A stretch of DNA of 64,000 bases from contig JAQJVK010000012.1 of NCBI GenBank assembly GCA_035578135.1, positions 9,236,721 through 9,300,720 of the forward strand, in the 5' to 3' direction. Both the position numbers and the translations under genes were made by a program. Shown piece after piece: positions 11,749 to 23,171 of this stretch (its first letter is position 1; each line of letters starts with the position of its first letter). Source of the DNA: Flexamia atlantica. Its lineage: Eukaryota > Arthropoda > Insecta > Hemiptera > Cicadellidae. The notes under the pieces were generated by a model. It searched no databases. It was not told the DNA's origin and saw nothing but the letters and a program-made list of their open reading frames with translations.

Positions 11749-11856
11749 GACGGCCCGCCGGCGCCGCACCGCTCGCTCCTCGTCTAAACTCGGTTTCTCG
11801 TCACCGATTTGCTAACAATTGCAAAACAATAACAGGTTTTTAGTATTTGCCTATTA

Positions 11857-12465
11857 CAGTACACCTCGGATTATCCGGACCTCACATTATCCGGATCCCG
11901 GATTATCCGGACCGGTCCATCCGAGAAATTAAAAAATTAAAATCACGGCGAAAACGTGAATTTAGCGAGGTCACGAGTGAAATGCGCCTTATAAAAGTAA
12001 AATACAAATTCAATACAACTGTATGCATTTGAAATTTCAATAACTGAAAAAGGCACATTGCCTAAACAGTACATTACAGCATTTTTGCAATTTTGTGGAC
12101 TGATATTTAGTTTCAAAGTGAGTGGTTGAAAAAGGAAAATAGTGATTTTAACTTTAGAACAGAAACTGAATGCTGTCAAAAGACTTGACACAGGAGACAG
12201 GTAAAGAATTAGCTAAGGAACTGGGTGTTGGGACAAGTACGGTAGTGACTGGAAGAAAAATAGAGCCAGTTAGAAAAATGTTATGCGCAACAAGCTTGAA
12301 AGACTAACATGTTGCACAGTCTCGATATGTTTGCAGCATCAATTTAGCAGGGGCTAAGGTACGCGACGCTATTTAGGCGTTACTGTAATGACCTCGGATT
12401 ATCCGGATTTTTTTTATCCGGATCGGTATTCCGCCACATTAATCCGGATGATCCGAGGTGTACTG
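11857..12465 (+). mobile_element. pogo/Tigger-type transposon, internally deleted
   Basis: The 609-base element begins CAGTACACCTCGGATTATCC and ends in the near-perfect inverse (22 of 23 outer bases match), with TA on both sides (11855-11856, 12466-12467). Additional ATTATCCGGA motifs repeat just inside both ends. It carries the remains of a transposase DNA-binding region, listed separately. These are the hallmarks of the pogo/Tigger group of Tc1/mariner elements; about 1.5-2 kb of the usual length is missing. Confidence 0.93.
12130..12290 (+). pseudogene. Tigger transposase N-terminal HTH remnant
   Basis: Within the Tigger element, a frame reading KRKIVILTLEQKLNAVKRLD from about 12130 passes, after a frameshift near 12199, into a second frame reading GKELAKELGVGTST, and then a third reading DWKKNR followed by a stop. 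This is the CENP-B/pogo-type helix-turn-helix that binds the element ends. The catalytic DDE domain is absent. At least two frameshifts make it non-functional. Identification is by motif; the order and spacing fit the family. Confidence 0.85.
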
Positions 12466-14160
12466 TATTATTTTTATTCAATCTCTAAGTTTATTATGTA
12501 AGGAAATATTTAGAATTTCTTTTTAGTATATTTGCAAGATAACTTTCTATTATTACGAGTTTATATAATTTTGAAACTGCGCATGAATTGGATGAAAAAT
12601 TAACAAATATGCTTTAAATATTGTTTTTATTGATTTTAGAACTCTCTAAAAACCATTTATGTATTTAATTTCAACCAATACATGAGCTCTAAACTAAATT
12701 ACTGATAGATCGATAAAGCAACGAGACGCGCGAGCGCTCTGGCGGAGAATCGATAAACTGCTAAGGCAATGTGCTAGTTGCGCCGTTCGCCGCTACACAT
12801 GTGTAGCGCTACTGTCGTGGATCGAACGCCTCAGCGTTTCGAGGCGGCAACACGTGCAGATAGAAACATGACGAACCAACCAAAGTATATGGATTGCAAT
12901 GATTTTAATTGAAGTGATTTGAAGAGACTTGTGTTAGCTAAAAATATGTAAAAATATTATAACGTGATTCGTTAAACTCGAAAGCATTGACCTCTACTTC
13001 TAGTCAACGCTTAAAATAAGTCTCCAGATACAATGATCGTATGAATCGCTAACTGCAGAAGGGAAACTTGTCCAAGATCATCAAATTTGTTTTTTAATTT
13101 GCTAAATCAAGTCTAAATGGATGGGCGAATCGTTTACTGCAGAAATGTAACTTCTCCAAAGTCAATAAAGCATCCATAGCAACAGCAGGTATTCACCTTT
13201 TACCGCATATTACAGGGAACACGTCCTGAAAAACTGGATAGGCAGGCAGACAGGCACAAATTAGCAAGTCTGGAAGTGTCCCCTTAATACGTCTACATAT
13301 GTGCACAGATGTAGATGTATATATAATCAATTAATTCAATTTAAAATTATCCACTTTTTTATATACCATGTTAAAAATAATTTATTTCGGGGTTCAACTT
13401 CCTTTACCATATTCGATAAAAGCGATTTTAAACGACTTTCAAATTAACATTACTTTCATCTTTGTATTGATAATAAATATAATTATAACGGTATATTTAA
13501 ACAAACATATTATAATCATCCTAACAATATCACTATTTAGAAACTCCTCGCCATCAGAAAAAGATCATAATACATTAAAAAAGAAAATTGGTCTGTTGGA
13601 ATTAGATATTGATTATATTCAGTTAAGATTGTGTATACATACAGTTCAAAATACTTAACAGCAAAGTACATATGTGAACAAAATTAATTGCTTTATATGA
13701 AGAATTTTAATTTATAATTTTATGGATTGGTATCCGACGACGAAATTTGCGTTTCAGGTTCCTACAGGTTTACTACAGTTTGTTAGGTTGTCTATTTACT
13801 ATATACAAAGAAGGTTTCTTTATAACAGCCAACGAAACAGCAACAATGTACGATCCAATAAAAGAGTTGAAATTTGGCATTTATACTCCCTTTGACCAAA
13901 GATTCCCACTAAGAAACTGTTTGCAAAATTCCCACAGGGTTAAGTCCTACGGTACCTAATTCAATGATTTATTGACAAACTATAGGGAGGCTTATGAGGT
14001 TGTCACGGCAATCTTAAGTTCATCTGAAAAAATTAAATCCAAAATCCAAGAAGTTTATCCGTTTTTGAACGGGAAAACCCCCCCCCCCTTGATCAGCTAG
14101 TCCTCATTTCTTCGCAGCTTCAATTTTAAACCGCCTCCCTCTATTCACATTTTTGAGAAG
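12466..14160. other. AT-rich stretch, no gene seen
   Basis: A frame of 96 codons at 13368-13658 is AT-driven and hydrophobic with no recognisable motif, and I do not call it. A perfect 18-base palindrome lies at 12791-12808 (CGCTACACATGTGTAGCG) inside a GC-rich patch. Runs of C occur near 14080. Confidence 0.4.
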
Positions 14161-14545
14161 TTTTTACTTTTCATATTTTGATTGCTGTTCGTTATATTTA
14201 TTTCATTCTGGAATTTGAATTGACGCAAATAAAAATTTGAATCATAAAGTATTCAATTTTCTCCCTAATTTTCAGTCGCTGATGTATAGTTATTATAACT
14301 ATAGAATTATAGAATTGAATATAGAATTAGACTATAGAATTAATACCATTGACAATACACCTGTAGAATATAGAATTAGAATTTAGAATTATATAATCAA
14401 TGTTAATACTTATAGAACTACTGCCAAATAGAAGGATGGGTATTACAATGTAGATAGGCATAATGTTGAAAAATGCCCGAGAATCGTGTTGGCAAAACAC
14501 TGATGACATACCTAACCAAGAGGCTAGAGGTAAATGCCACACTGG
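14160..14545. repeat. dispersed repeat R5, copy 1
   Basis: Matches 18000-18242 continued at 19614-19650: shared TTTATTTCATTC, GAATCATGTTGGCAAAA or variant, and AATGCCACACTGGGC. This copy lacks the hAT element that interrupts the other copy, so it acts as its empty-site reference, but it carries a 56-base hairpin element of its own. Confidence 0.7.
14347..14402. mobile_element. 56-bp CATTGA hairpin element
   Basis: Ends CATTGACAATACACCTGTAG... and ...ATAATCAATG; flanked by an exact 7-base duplication TTAATAC (14340-14346 and 14403-14409). The interior is a run of TAGAATT-like repeats. Confidence 0.8.
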
Positions 14546-14705
14546 GCGCATTTTCCCGCTGCTGTTAAGCAGTTTTTGCCGATCGTCAAGCAGAATCACA
14601 TGATTTCAATGGAGAGTGCCACATGCGGCGGTACCCTCTAGAACTGCTACAAACTGGCGGTTTTCAGCTGCAGTTGAGCGGTTTCTGTGGCACCCTCCAT
14701 TTAAA
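14531..14705. repeat. degenerate F2 hairpin MITE
   Basis: Carries the F2 landmarks AATGCCACACTGGGCG, TTTTGCCG, CACATGATTT and GGAGAGTGCCACA in order, as in the cleaner copies at 33735-33882 and 53090-53238, but with rearranged arms. Confidence 0.55.
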
Positions 14706-15655
14706 TCTTGCGTTTCCGATTCAGGCCTCGGGTTAAGCGACAACGCTCGGTTTTCGGCTAGCATTTATTTATCGGCTGATAATTTTGAAGGTAGTGGCTG
14801 TGATTGTCCTAAACGGCAAACGGAATCCAGTGGTCTCGAAGAGCGTCGTTTTTGTCGCCGGTCAGGTTCCAAAATGTTTTCGTGTCGCTCGTCGCTCACT
14901 ATCTCTGCATTGTCGCATTGTTTGAGGTTAGAATCTATCCGGGTGATAAACGCGACAATGTTTTTGATCATGGAAAAGTGGTTTTAATTTTGTCAGGTAG
15001 GAAATATGAAGGAAATATGAAATACTTAGTAATTTAATAATTTAGAAAAACGAATCCAATCTTGGCCAGAAATGAGTGATCGCTCACCATCTGTAGCTTG
15101 CCGCTCTTCGCTCGTTTCGTACCCGTGGCCTACATTACCATCAATGAGGTCGGTAAAGCAGCACAGAACGTAGTTCTTCTCTGGACCGCCAGACGGGGCG
15201 AGCGCAGTGTCTTCACAGGAGGTAATTACAATTGTGTTGCATTTATAATTTTCTGCATTACAAACATTTTTAACATTCATAGTAGTTTTCTAAATAATAT
15301 TCCCAATTGACGATTGCTCATGTACTTACTGTTCTCATTTACTTTTAAAATAAATTTGCTAAAATTAAATAGGTTCTCGGGAGTTTGGAATGTTACTAAG
15401 TAATTTGTATCAGGTGATCGGCGACTTACTATATTTCCAGGTGCAGCAGTGGACCAGGTTTTCGTTCGAGACTTATCGGAATTTTATGAAAAGCCGCGAG
15501 TCGTTGATTCGATAAGCGGCTTAAAAGAAAACCGAACTTGCTCGCAGCGTAAGAGAGTCAAACAAATTAATCAGAGGATAAAATGGCCAATTAGAGCTTA
15601 ATGTTACTTACTACTAAATAATGTTATATCTATCTACAACACACTATACTATCTA

Positions 15656-15988
15656 TCTACCTATACTATTATAAAGAAGAGGTGGTTTCTGTATGTATGT
15701 ATGGGACAAATGAACTCGAAAAATACTGAACCGACTGGGTTGAAATTTCACACAGAGGTAGATCTTGAACCCGGGAAACATATAGGCCTATTCACTTCCT
15801 TAAAATCCCCTCGGGCTACGCCCCGTGATCATGAACGTCCTTAGCTTCAATGTTTACATTTTATAAGGATGTAAACATTCAAATACCGAAATGTAAACAG
15901 CTGTGAATACTACAATTTGACAGTTCAAAGAGCAGAAGTAAGATCAGCTGTAATTTTTATCGTGAGCGAAGCCACGGGCAACTGCTAG
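15656..15988 (+). mobile_element. Helitron-type non-autonomous element, unit 1
   Basis: Starts TCTACCTATACTATTATAAA after an A and ends GAAGCCACGGGCAACTGCTAG, the CTRR end with the short CGTG/CACG hairpin typical of insect Helitrons. Internal landmarks: GAACCGACTGGGTTGAAATT and CCCCTCGGGCTACGCCCCGT. Confidence 0.85.
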
Positions 15989-15992
15989 GATG

Positions 15993-16325
15993 TACTATTA
16001 TAAAGAAGAGGTGGTTTCTGTATGTTTATATGTATGTATGTATTGGGCAAGTGAACGCGAAAAATACTGAACTGACTGGGTTGAAATTTCAATCAGAGTT
16101 AGATCTTGAACCTGGGAAACATATAGGGCTATTCACTTCTTTAAAATCGTCTCGGGCTACGCCCCGTGAACGTCCTCAGTTTCAATGTTTTCATTTATAA
16201 GGATGTAAACATTCAAACACAGAAATGTAAACAGCTGTGGGCACTAATTTGACAGTTCTAAGAGCAGTGGCAAGATCAGCTGTTTCAAGCTTTCTATCGT
16301 GAGCGAAGCCACGGGCAACTGCTAG
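15993..16325 (+). mobile_element. Helitron-type non-autonomous element, unit 2
   Basis: Direct tandem neighbour of unit 1, four bases after its CTAG end. Begins TACTATTATAAAGAAGAGGT and ends AACTGCTAG. It has the same internal landmarks, differing by substitutions and small indels, so the tandem copies are not a recent exact duplication. Confidence 0.85.
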
Positions 16326-16643
16326 TTATATATAAAGAAGAGGTGGTTTCTGTATGTTTGTATGGGGCAAGTGAACGCGAAAAATACTGAACCGACTGGG
16401 TTGAAATTTCACACAGAGGTAGATCTTGAACCAGGGAAACACATAGTCCTATTCACTTCATTAAAACCCCCTCGGGCTACGCCCCGTGAACGACCTCAGT
16501 TTAAATGTTTACATTTTAAAGGAATATAAACATTCAAATACTGAAATGTAAACAGCTGTGGATACTAAAATTTGACAGTTCAAAGAGCAGAGTTAAGATC
16601 AGCTGTAATTTTAATTGTGAGCGAAGCCACGGGCAACTGCTAG
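16326..16643 (+). mobile_element. Helitron-type non-autonomous element, unit 3
   Basis: Third consecutive copy, joined directly to unit 2 and ending CACGGGCAACTGCTAG before a T. Its 5' end (TTATATATAAAGAAGAGG) is slightly eroded. The following 16644-16949 stretch also has Helitron-like wording (CCTTGAAACTTTGCACGGATG) but no identifiable 3' end. Confidence 0.8.
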
Positions 16644-17539
16644 TCTACTATATATTTATCAAATACCACTCACCTATAATCGCACTGCCCAAACCCCTTG
16701 ACCTAGAACCTTGAAACTTTGCACGGATGTTCCTCTCAGGGCATGGGCATCCACTAAGAACGGATTTTAAAAAATTCCCTCATAAGGTTTACGGCCTATT
16801 GTACTTCAAAGATTCAATGTTAAACTATACCTAGGGAAGCGTATGCAGTTGTCATAGCAACGTAATGAAGAATACAAATGAAACATTAAATTATGAACTT
16901 AAGGAAATGTTTATGTTTTTCCACAGGTGAAACCAGGGTGACCAGTTAGTAATGTTATAAACGAGTTATAATGTTGTAAGCTCCGACTCTTAAGGCGTCA
17001 TCATCTTTTAGACTGTCTTAAACAATATTAATTGAAAAGTCGCAAGTCGTTTCTCTTACTTGAGTTCGATAAGCGGCTCATAAGCAGCCGCAGTTTCGAT
17101 AAGCAGCGTGTGTCCACTATTTCAGTAATTATATATATACGGTTACGAGTATTGCCTAATTTAAACAGTATCGTGTTTACATTGACATTAAGCGACAACT
17201 CCATAAATTAAAACACCCTGAGCACCTGAGACACTTGGGCAAGAAAGGTTGTGCACAGCATTACTGTACTGTAGATGGAGTAGCGAAGCGTAGGCCTACC
17301 GATTAAAGTAAGATGATCCAAGAAAGGCAAGATGGCGGCATACAGCAGTGTGTAGCGGATAGTGATGAATACGAACCCCACTAGCTCGTACAACTCGGTG
17401 CGTCTTTGAGGCTTTGAGTCACTCGCTTAGACCGTTTTTACCCTGTGATTCGTCTGGGAACTCTATCCTAATTCGTAAACCAGCCCGATCGGACCACCGG
17501 AAGGGGGAATAAAGGGGCATGAACCCCCCCCCCCCCGCA

Positions 17540-18000
17540 AAATGGGGGTTATGAGTTTTTTACATCGAAAAATGAAAATAATGCAATTTTTGTTAGCACT
17601 ATTGAATTCAGCTCGAAAAAACACAAAAATTTAGTATTTTGATTCACTACTCTATGTCCACTGGTTAACGAGGAAAAGAAAGTGGTAAACACGATCTAAC
17701 GTTATCCCAATGTTATCCTTATGGGAAATAAGTAAAATTCTATATCTCGCTTATTTCTCAACATATCTAAATAAAACGTGGTTTGTGGCTTCACCTTGAT
17801 GAGATCTAATATATATTAGTCTTCAACTCCTGATATTTCTATTTTTGTGGCAGCAAACCTGCATACTCGTTTCCAATGTTATTCTTATGGAGCTTACGGA
17901 AACAAAGACAAATCTCGCTATGCAGGATTGAGATATGCTGTTTTGCATTTGAAATTCGATGAGTTTGCAGGTCCGCTGCAACAGGGTATTTAATATTCAT
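17540..18000 (+). repeat. dispersed repeat R2, copy 2
   Basis: Clear similarity to 4020-4465, including the hairpin at about 17853-17990 with arms GCAGCAAACCTGCATACTC and GAGTTTGCAGGTCCGCTGC. A run of C (about 17525-17535) precedes it. Confidence 0.75.
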
Positions 18001-18242
18001 ATTGTGGTTGCTATTCATTAGATTTATTTCATTCTTAAATTTGAATCAATGCAAATAAAAAATTGAATAAAATAAAGTATTACATTTTCCCCCTACAGAA
18101 TAACTGTATTTATCATGCTCTACAAAAATCACGGAACTATTGCCGCATAGAAGGAAAGGAATAAATTGCAATGTTGATAGTCAAAATGTTGAGAAATGCC
18201 CAAGAATCATGTTGGCAAAAAAGCTGAGGACATACATAACCT

Positions 18243-19605
18243 CAGGGCTGGCCCTGGGCGAATCTGACTTGCAGGGCCTTTGAAAGCCGTTGTGTATGTA
18301 GTGTATAGGCGAGTGCGTTAAGTTGTAGACCTACGGCGCTTAGCGTTTCAGTCTACATAATTACTCTAAAAACTAGATAATAATATGAGTTTGAAAGTAT
18401 ATAGAAAAAATTATAAGCATACATTTTTATCGGGTACTATAGCCTTTTGACGAAAAAAAACACAAACAAAAAAGTATCAAGAGTCCTCCCTACCCTCAAA
18501 TTTAAATTGATTAAATAAAACTATTTAAGTTATCGAAATTCCAAAAAGCAATTCTTGTAGTTTGGACATTTCCCGTTACAACTATATTGAATTTAAAACT
18601 ATCCTTCACCTCATGGGGCGTCTATATGGGCGTCTCAGAGAGCTGTTTTTGGAAATTTTTGGCTGGGTAGGGAGGACTCTTAAGGAAACCATTTTCGGTC
18701 CTAGTTGCGAAATGTACCATTACAATATTTTGTAATATATTGTTCAAAAATAATATTAGGCCTATATTGGCCTAATATTGATTACAAAATCAGTCCTATC
18801 TTGTATGTAAGGGGAATTAAAGCGGACTGATTATTGTAATGATAATTTGTTTATTTTAATCCAATTAAGAAAAAGACAACTTTTCTTGGCTTTCTTTCAG
18901 CAAACTCGTATACGTTCGAGGTCATAAAAGATCATTCCAAAAACCATGGCACGTTCAATTAACAGAATCACTACAGTAATAATAAGTCTACCTGTAGACA
19001 TATTCGTTCTCAATATAGACACGACAACGTTCTGCATTTGCAACAGTTAGGAACAGTGCGGAAATGGAGTATGAATCCGGCTTGAAATTCCGGTAAGATT
19101 GGTACAGTTTCAGGCCCCGACCCCCACTCAACCTACTTGATCCATAACAGCATACATAGCAGAATTTTAATAAGAGAAAATTACTATTAAACTGGACATT
19201 TTTTGTTGCTTTTGTAAAAACATTTCTTAGTCACGATAAAACACATCAGCGCGCAGGTCTTACTGATAGACGTGTGAAAACAGACGACGAAATCGCGCGC
19301 AGGCGCAAACCACCTGCCGCTCAGCGCTCAGCCGCAGCAGACGACTGGAGTTGTTCCCCGAGATTTCCACAGCCCGTCTTCTAACGAAGTGCTAACATAA
19401 GAAAGGATCCACCATTGCCAATCCAATTACGTTCGTATATCTGAATTTTCACTTGTCGTGTTATCAACGTTTTTAATCACGTTTTGAAACAGATAAAATA
19501 CCATCCATAATTTTAATTAAATCGTGAAGATTTTTTGTGCGGGGTTCTCGAAAGCGCGGGGCCCTGGGCAGCTGCTCCGCTCGCCCCTGCCTGGGGCCGG
19601 CCCTG
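18243..19605. mobile_element. hAT element, non-autonomous, 1.36 kb
   Basis: Ends CAGGGCTGGCCCTGGGCG and the approximate inverse CCTGGGGCCGGCCCTG are typical hAT termini. The flanks carry an 8-base duplication with one mismatch (CATAACCT at 18235-18242, CATAATCT at 19606-19613). The surrounding sequence is one copy of repeat R5 that is uninterrupted at 14160-14545, so the insertion is well supported. No transposase frame remains. Confidence 0.88.
18478..18683. repeat. nested inverted repeat within the hAT
   Basis: A perfect 17-base inverted pair, AAGAGTCCTCCCTACCC near 18479 and GGGTAGGGAGGACTCTT near 18666, encloses about 200 bases in the hAT, suggesting a MITE that landed in the hAT or was captured by it. 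Confidence 0.55.
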
Positions 19606-19859
19606 CATAATCTATAACCTGCGGGCAATGCCACACTGGGCAGTTTTTTCAATGACCTTTAAAATATATAGGCTGCTCCATGGCCCCCACATTGATTGCG
19701 GGATCTGTAACCAGGATCAGCCTCAACCCCCCCCCCTCATGTTCGTGTTCTATGCTATAAATTTCAAAAATTACAACCTAATATTACATTCCTAAATGTA
19801 ATTACTGTACATTCGTCGTCGACTTGGGCGCGTTCCCGTGGCACTACCTCATGAGAACA

Positions 19860-20880
19860 ACGAAGTCGGTAAAGTAGCACAGATCGTAGTTCGTCTCTGG
19901 ACCGCCAGGCTGGGCGAGCGCATTGTCTTTGTTAGATGCGATAACAATTATATTACATTTTTTATTTTACAAACTACAGACATTTTAAACAATGGTAATT
20001 ACTTTTAAATAATAGACTCAACCGACGTTTTTTGTTTAATTACTGTACGCATTGACTTTTAAAAGAAATCAGCTGAAGTTACATAGGTTCTCGTGAGTTT
20101 GGAACGTTTCTGTAAGCGATATTACAAGATCGTCGGTGATCATTATTTGACCAACTTTGATCAAAAATGAGACTTACCAGAAATGTGTAATATATAATTA
20201 TGTGAAAAGCCGCGAGTTGTTTCTCTTACTTGAGTTCGATAAGCGGCTTAAAAGAAAGCCTATCACGCATTTAGAGTGAGAGAATTAATTTCTTAGGGGT
20301 TAAAATAGCCAATTGAAAATCTCTTAACTACTAACACAATATCAAAATGTTACAAACGTTGTATGACTCCGACTCTTGAGGCGTCATATCAGACTGCCTT
20401 AAACAATATTGAATGAAAAGACGCAAGTAGTTGCTCTTTCTCGGGTTCGAAATGCGGCTCATAAATTAACAGTTGTTGAGCAGCGTTTGTCTACTAGTTC
20501 AGTAATTATATGAGGTATACGGTTGTGAGTTTTGCCTTATTTAAACAGTACCGTGTTAACATTAACATGAATTAAATCAGTGACAACTCCATAAAATAAA
20601 ACACCTTGAGGGCCTGAGACACCTCAGGCTGTGCAAGAAAGTGTTGTGCACAGCATTACTGTAGTTAATACTACGGAGCAGCGCAGCGTAGGCCTACCGA
20701 CTAAAGTAAAATGATCCAAGATGGCAAATGGCAAGATGGCAAGATGGCAGCAGTCTGTAGGTGGATCATGATGAATACGAACACCACAGTTAGAAATCAG
20801 AGTCATCAGCTCGTTTAACTCGGTGTAATCTTTGAGTCACTCGTGTACACCATGTTTACCCCGTGATTCATCTAGGAACT
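19860..20880 (-). repeat. long repeat R3L, copy 2 (uninterrupted)
   Basis: About 1.02 kb matching the split copy at 15140-17480. It contains R3 (inverted) in 19860-20255 and a second CGCAAGT..TTCGA..GCGGCTCATAA segment near 20420-20465, which repeats the R3 end. The ATGGCAAGATGGCAAGATGGCA triplication near 20720-20750 is a local tandem expansion. Confidence 0.75.
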
Positions 20881-22100
20881 CTATCTTAATTGACAAATAA
20901 AATGTGAAGCCGCGCAGAATGTTTAACCCATCTGGTGCGTCAATTGAGGAATAGAGAATAAAACGGAACAAAACAAAATCTAGACTAGTATAGACGGAAT
21001 TTTAATTAAATAATCATGCATTTACATTTTCATGAACATTATAAATTCTATAATTTATTTCATTGCTCGCACAAAAATTACTATTTATCGGATGTTGTAG
21101 ACCTTTTAATAATGGCCAGAGTACAGTAGCTCATATTTAAGTTTTCCTCAATCATGTTAAAAATAATCATTGACTATTTAAAGAAGAATGCACTGAAGTT
21201 TATTTCTTTTCTGTCAATAAGTGCACAAAAGCTATACGTGATAAAATGCGGAACTCCTCATCATTTTCATGAAAAAATATCAAAATAAAGAAGTACCCTA
21301 TCAATTAAAGTAGGCCTAGCTTTCTTGCAAGTTTTGCCAAAAATGCGTGCGGAGTATATTCCTTTCATCTCAATTAATTAGCACACAGAAATATCAATAA
21401 GTATTAGGGAGACCCATCATAGTAATTCCTTGAAAGACCAATAATACCGAATGCCTAAAAAAGTTAATTTTAATCTTCAATATCATGTTTTCACCTCAAG
21501 TTGTAAACCAAGGATGAGAACAGAGACAAATACAGATCCGGGTTGGAAGGTCAAACAGCGAACCTGACAGCGCCATGAGGTCACAACGCCTCCGAGCGAG
21601 AATCTCATGTTGTGGACGCGAGCGTGCGAGTGGGACCGGACCAACCAAGCGTAAATACAAAGCACAAACATTAAATGCGGATAAAGTAATGGCGTATGCA
21701 TTCTCTATTTTTTTGTTCCAATCTCAATACGGGATTTGGAAATTTAGTTTGTAATGAGATGAGAGATGAGAGAGCAATTGAGCGAAGCTTAGGACCTCTG
21801 TCGGTAGTCTATTGTATGATATGAAGCATTTTTCATAATATCAATACTGTTTAGGTTGGAAAACGTTTTGTAGTAGGCTAAGTAAAATAGGAAAACTGCA
21901 CATGTTAGGCTATGTTATAGAGCAGTATTAGTGGATTCCTTGCAAAAAATTAACTGGATAAATAGAAACAGTGTACAAACAATTACGAGAAAACATATTC
22001 CCTCATTGAAATCTAAAGGTATTTTTAAATTAAAAATACTAATTTATTTACTCTACCTAAACAGCATCCAATCCGTGAATAAATTGAGAAGAATGTATAT
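20881..22100. other. AT-rich stretch, no gene seen
   Basis: No splice-bounded exon, RNA gene or repeat shared with the rest of the window was recognised. 21530-21660 is somewhat GC-richer without further signals. Confidence 0.4.
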
Positions 22101-22108
22101 ATCTCATC

Positions 22109-22672
22109 TCAAAAATTAAAATAAAGTCTTCGATAGATACTACTGAACAAACATAATGCTTTGTCATATACAAACTTCACATACCCAACAATAAGAATGG
22201 ACAAACAAACATATATAGGCTTTAACTTACTGCACGGGGCTTCGGAAGCCGGTAGGCCTACATCAATCGCGGAGGCGGGTCTGCTTTTATAACTCGGCGA
22301 AGAACTGTTCTTCCTTCGTACCAAAGACTTCCACACTCGTTTATACGGCTGAGACATGCCGTCCGTCACAACAGACACAAAAACACACTGATACACAACA
22401 AACACAAGTCGGTATTCAAATCGCAATAGAATAAAACACAAATCACGCGGGAAATTGAGGAACACACGAGCACAATCAAACACAACAAACACAAGTCGGT
22501 ATTCAAATCGCAATAGAATAAAACACAAATCACGCGGGAAATTGAGGAACACACGAGCACAATCAACGAGCGACTCCTTCAACGGCCGAATGAAGCAGAC
22601 TGATGGAAAACACAGAGAAGCATCATAATAATCTGGTGACGTCACATCGCCGCAAACCGACGCGGCGGACAA
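22109..22672 (-). CDS. uncertain frame with internal 29-residue duplication
   Basis: A minus-strand frame of 187 codons, one of the longest in the window, starting MSAASVCGDVTSPDYYDASL. Residues about 37-94 consist of a perfect 29-residue duplication caused by an 87-base tandem repeat (22393-22566), which preserves the frame because 87 is divisible by three. The sequence is Cys-, Phe- and Leu-rich with no recognised domain, and composition falls to AT-rich in the C-terminal third. The promoter-like signals at 22560-22720 overlap its start. It may be a species-specific gene but chance is quite likely; no splice signals or homologous family were recognised. Confidence 0.2.
   Translation of the reverse strand: MSAASVCGDVTSPDYYDASLCFPSVCFIRPLKESLVDCARVFLNFPRDLCFILLRFEYRLVFVVFDCARVFLNFPRDLCFILLRFEYRLVFVVYQCVFVSVVTDGMSQPYKRVWKSLVRRKNSSSPSYKSRPASAIDVGLPASEAPCSKLKPIYVCLSILIVGYVKFVYDKALCLFSSIYRRLYFNF
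22393..22566. repeat. 87-bp perfect tandem duplication
   Basis: Two identical 87-base copies (22393-22479 and 22480-22566), each beginning ACACAACAAACACAAGTCGG. Confidence 0.97.
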
Positions 22673-22710
22673 CCGCCGATAAGTGAAGAGCGCGAGGCCT
22701 TAGCCATGGT
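22637..22710 (+). promoter_or_regulatory. GC-rich candidate promoter or first exon with CRE site
   Basis: A perfect palindromic cAMP-response element TGACGTCA lies at 22637-22644 in a GC-rich stretch with several CpGs, followed about 60 bases later by GCCATGGTGAGTCTC, where an ATG in good context is immediately followed by a consensus 5' splice site (GTGAGT). This looks like a promoter with a short first exon ending at or just after a start codon. No second exon was identified. Confidence 0.3.
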
Positions 22711-23021
22711 GAGTCTCATCAGTCACAGGGACAGACTATCAACTGCATGTGATAAACCAGGTCATACTCGCGTCGGAGGAAGCAGAGTCACATTGGATTG
22801 CAATCACGGGTCACGATTCAAAAGAGAAATTTATAAATCCGAGGTTTTCCCGATGTTTAATTTTTTGTGAAATGCAAACTTCAGCACGGTTTAGACGATT
22901 CTACAATGAAAATATGAGGAAAAAATACGAGTAGTATTAGATGGAAGATCTGGAGAATCACATTTTCTACCCGACTGCTACTGTGACCCACAAGACAATG
23001 GGTCCCAGGCACCCAGGTGAA

Positions 23022-23093
23022 ACCGGAAGTCAGAGTCCGCCATCTTGTCTATCATCAGCTGATCACTCCTGCATGACCAAGGTCGCTTCCGGT
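23022..23093. promoter_or_regulatory. candidate promoter: ETS, YY1, ETS motifs
   Basis: ACCGGAAGT (ETS type) at 23022-23030, CCGCCATCTTG (YY1 type) at 23037-23047 and the inverted ETS core CTTCCGG at 23087-23093 stand within 72 bases. ETS and YY1 sites together are typical of TATA-less housekeeping promoters. Transcript direction cannot be told. Confidence 0.3.
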
Positions 23094-23171
23094 CATTCAG
23101 TCTTAAATAAATCCCAGTCTGGGAACCGCCCAAAGCACAGGTCTGTAGTGCGTTTGTCTCAAAGATGTTAA

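Larger units (their letters stand above)
15140..17480 (-). repeat. long repeat R3L, copy 1, split by Helitrons
   Basis: The two parts 15140-15628 and 16950-17480 together match 19860-20880. The first part is the R3 repeat in inverted orientation; the second continues through TCCGACTCTTAAGGCGTCAT, TTTAAACAGTATCGTGT, GTGCACAGCATTACTGTA and GCGTAGGCCTACCGA. The 15629-16949 block is an insertion absent from the second copy and is bounded by the direct repeat TAATGTTATA (15619-15628, 16950-16959). Confidence 0.75.

Noticed and set aside
13368..13658. 96-codon hydrophobic frame
   Set aside because: Ile/Asn/Leu-rich composition follows from extreme AT content; no start context, splice site or motif.
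14616..15310. Cluster of overlapping 60-120 codon frames on both strands
   Set aside because: They cover F2 and R3 repeat DNA; none continues in the paralogous repeat copies.
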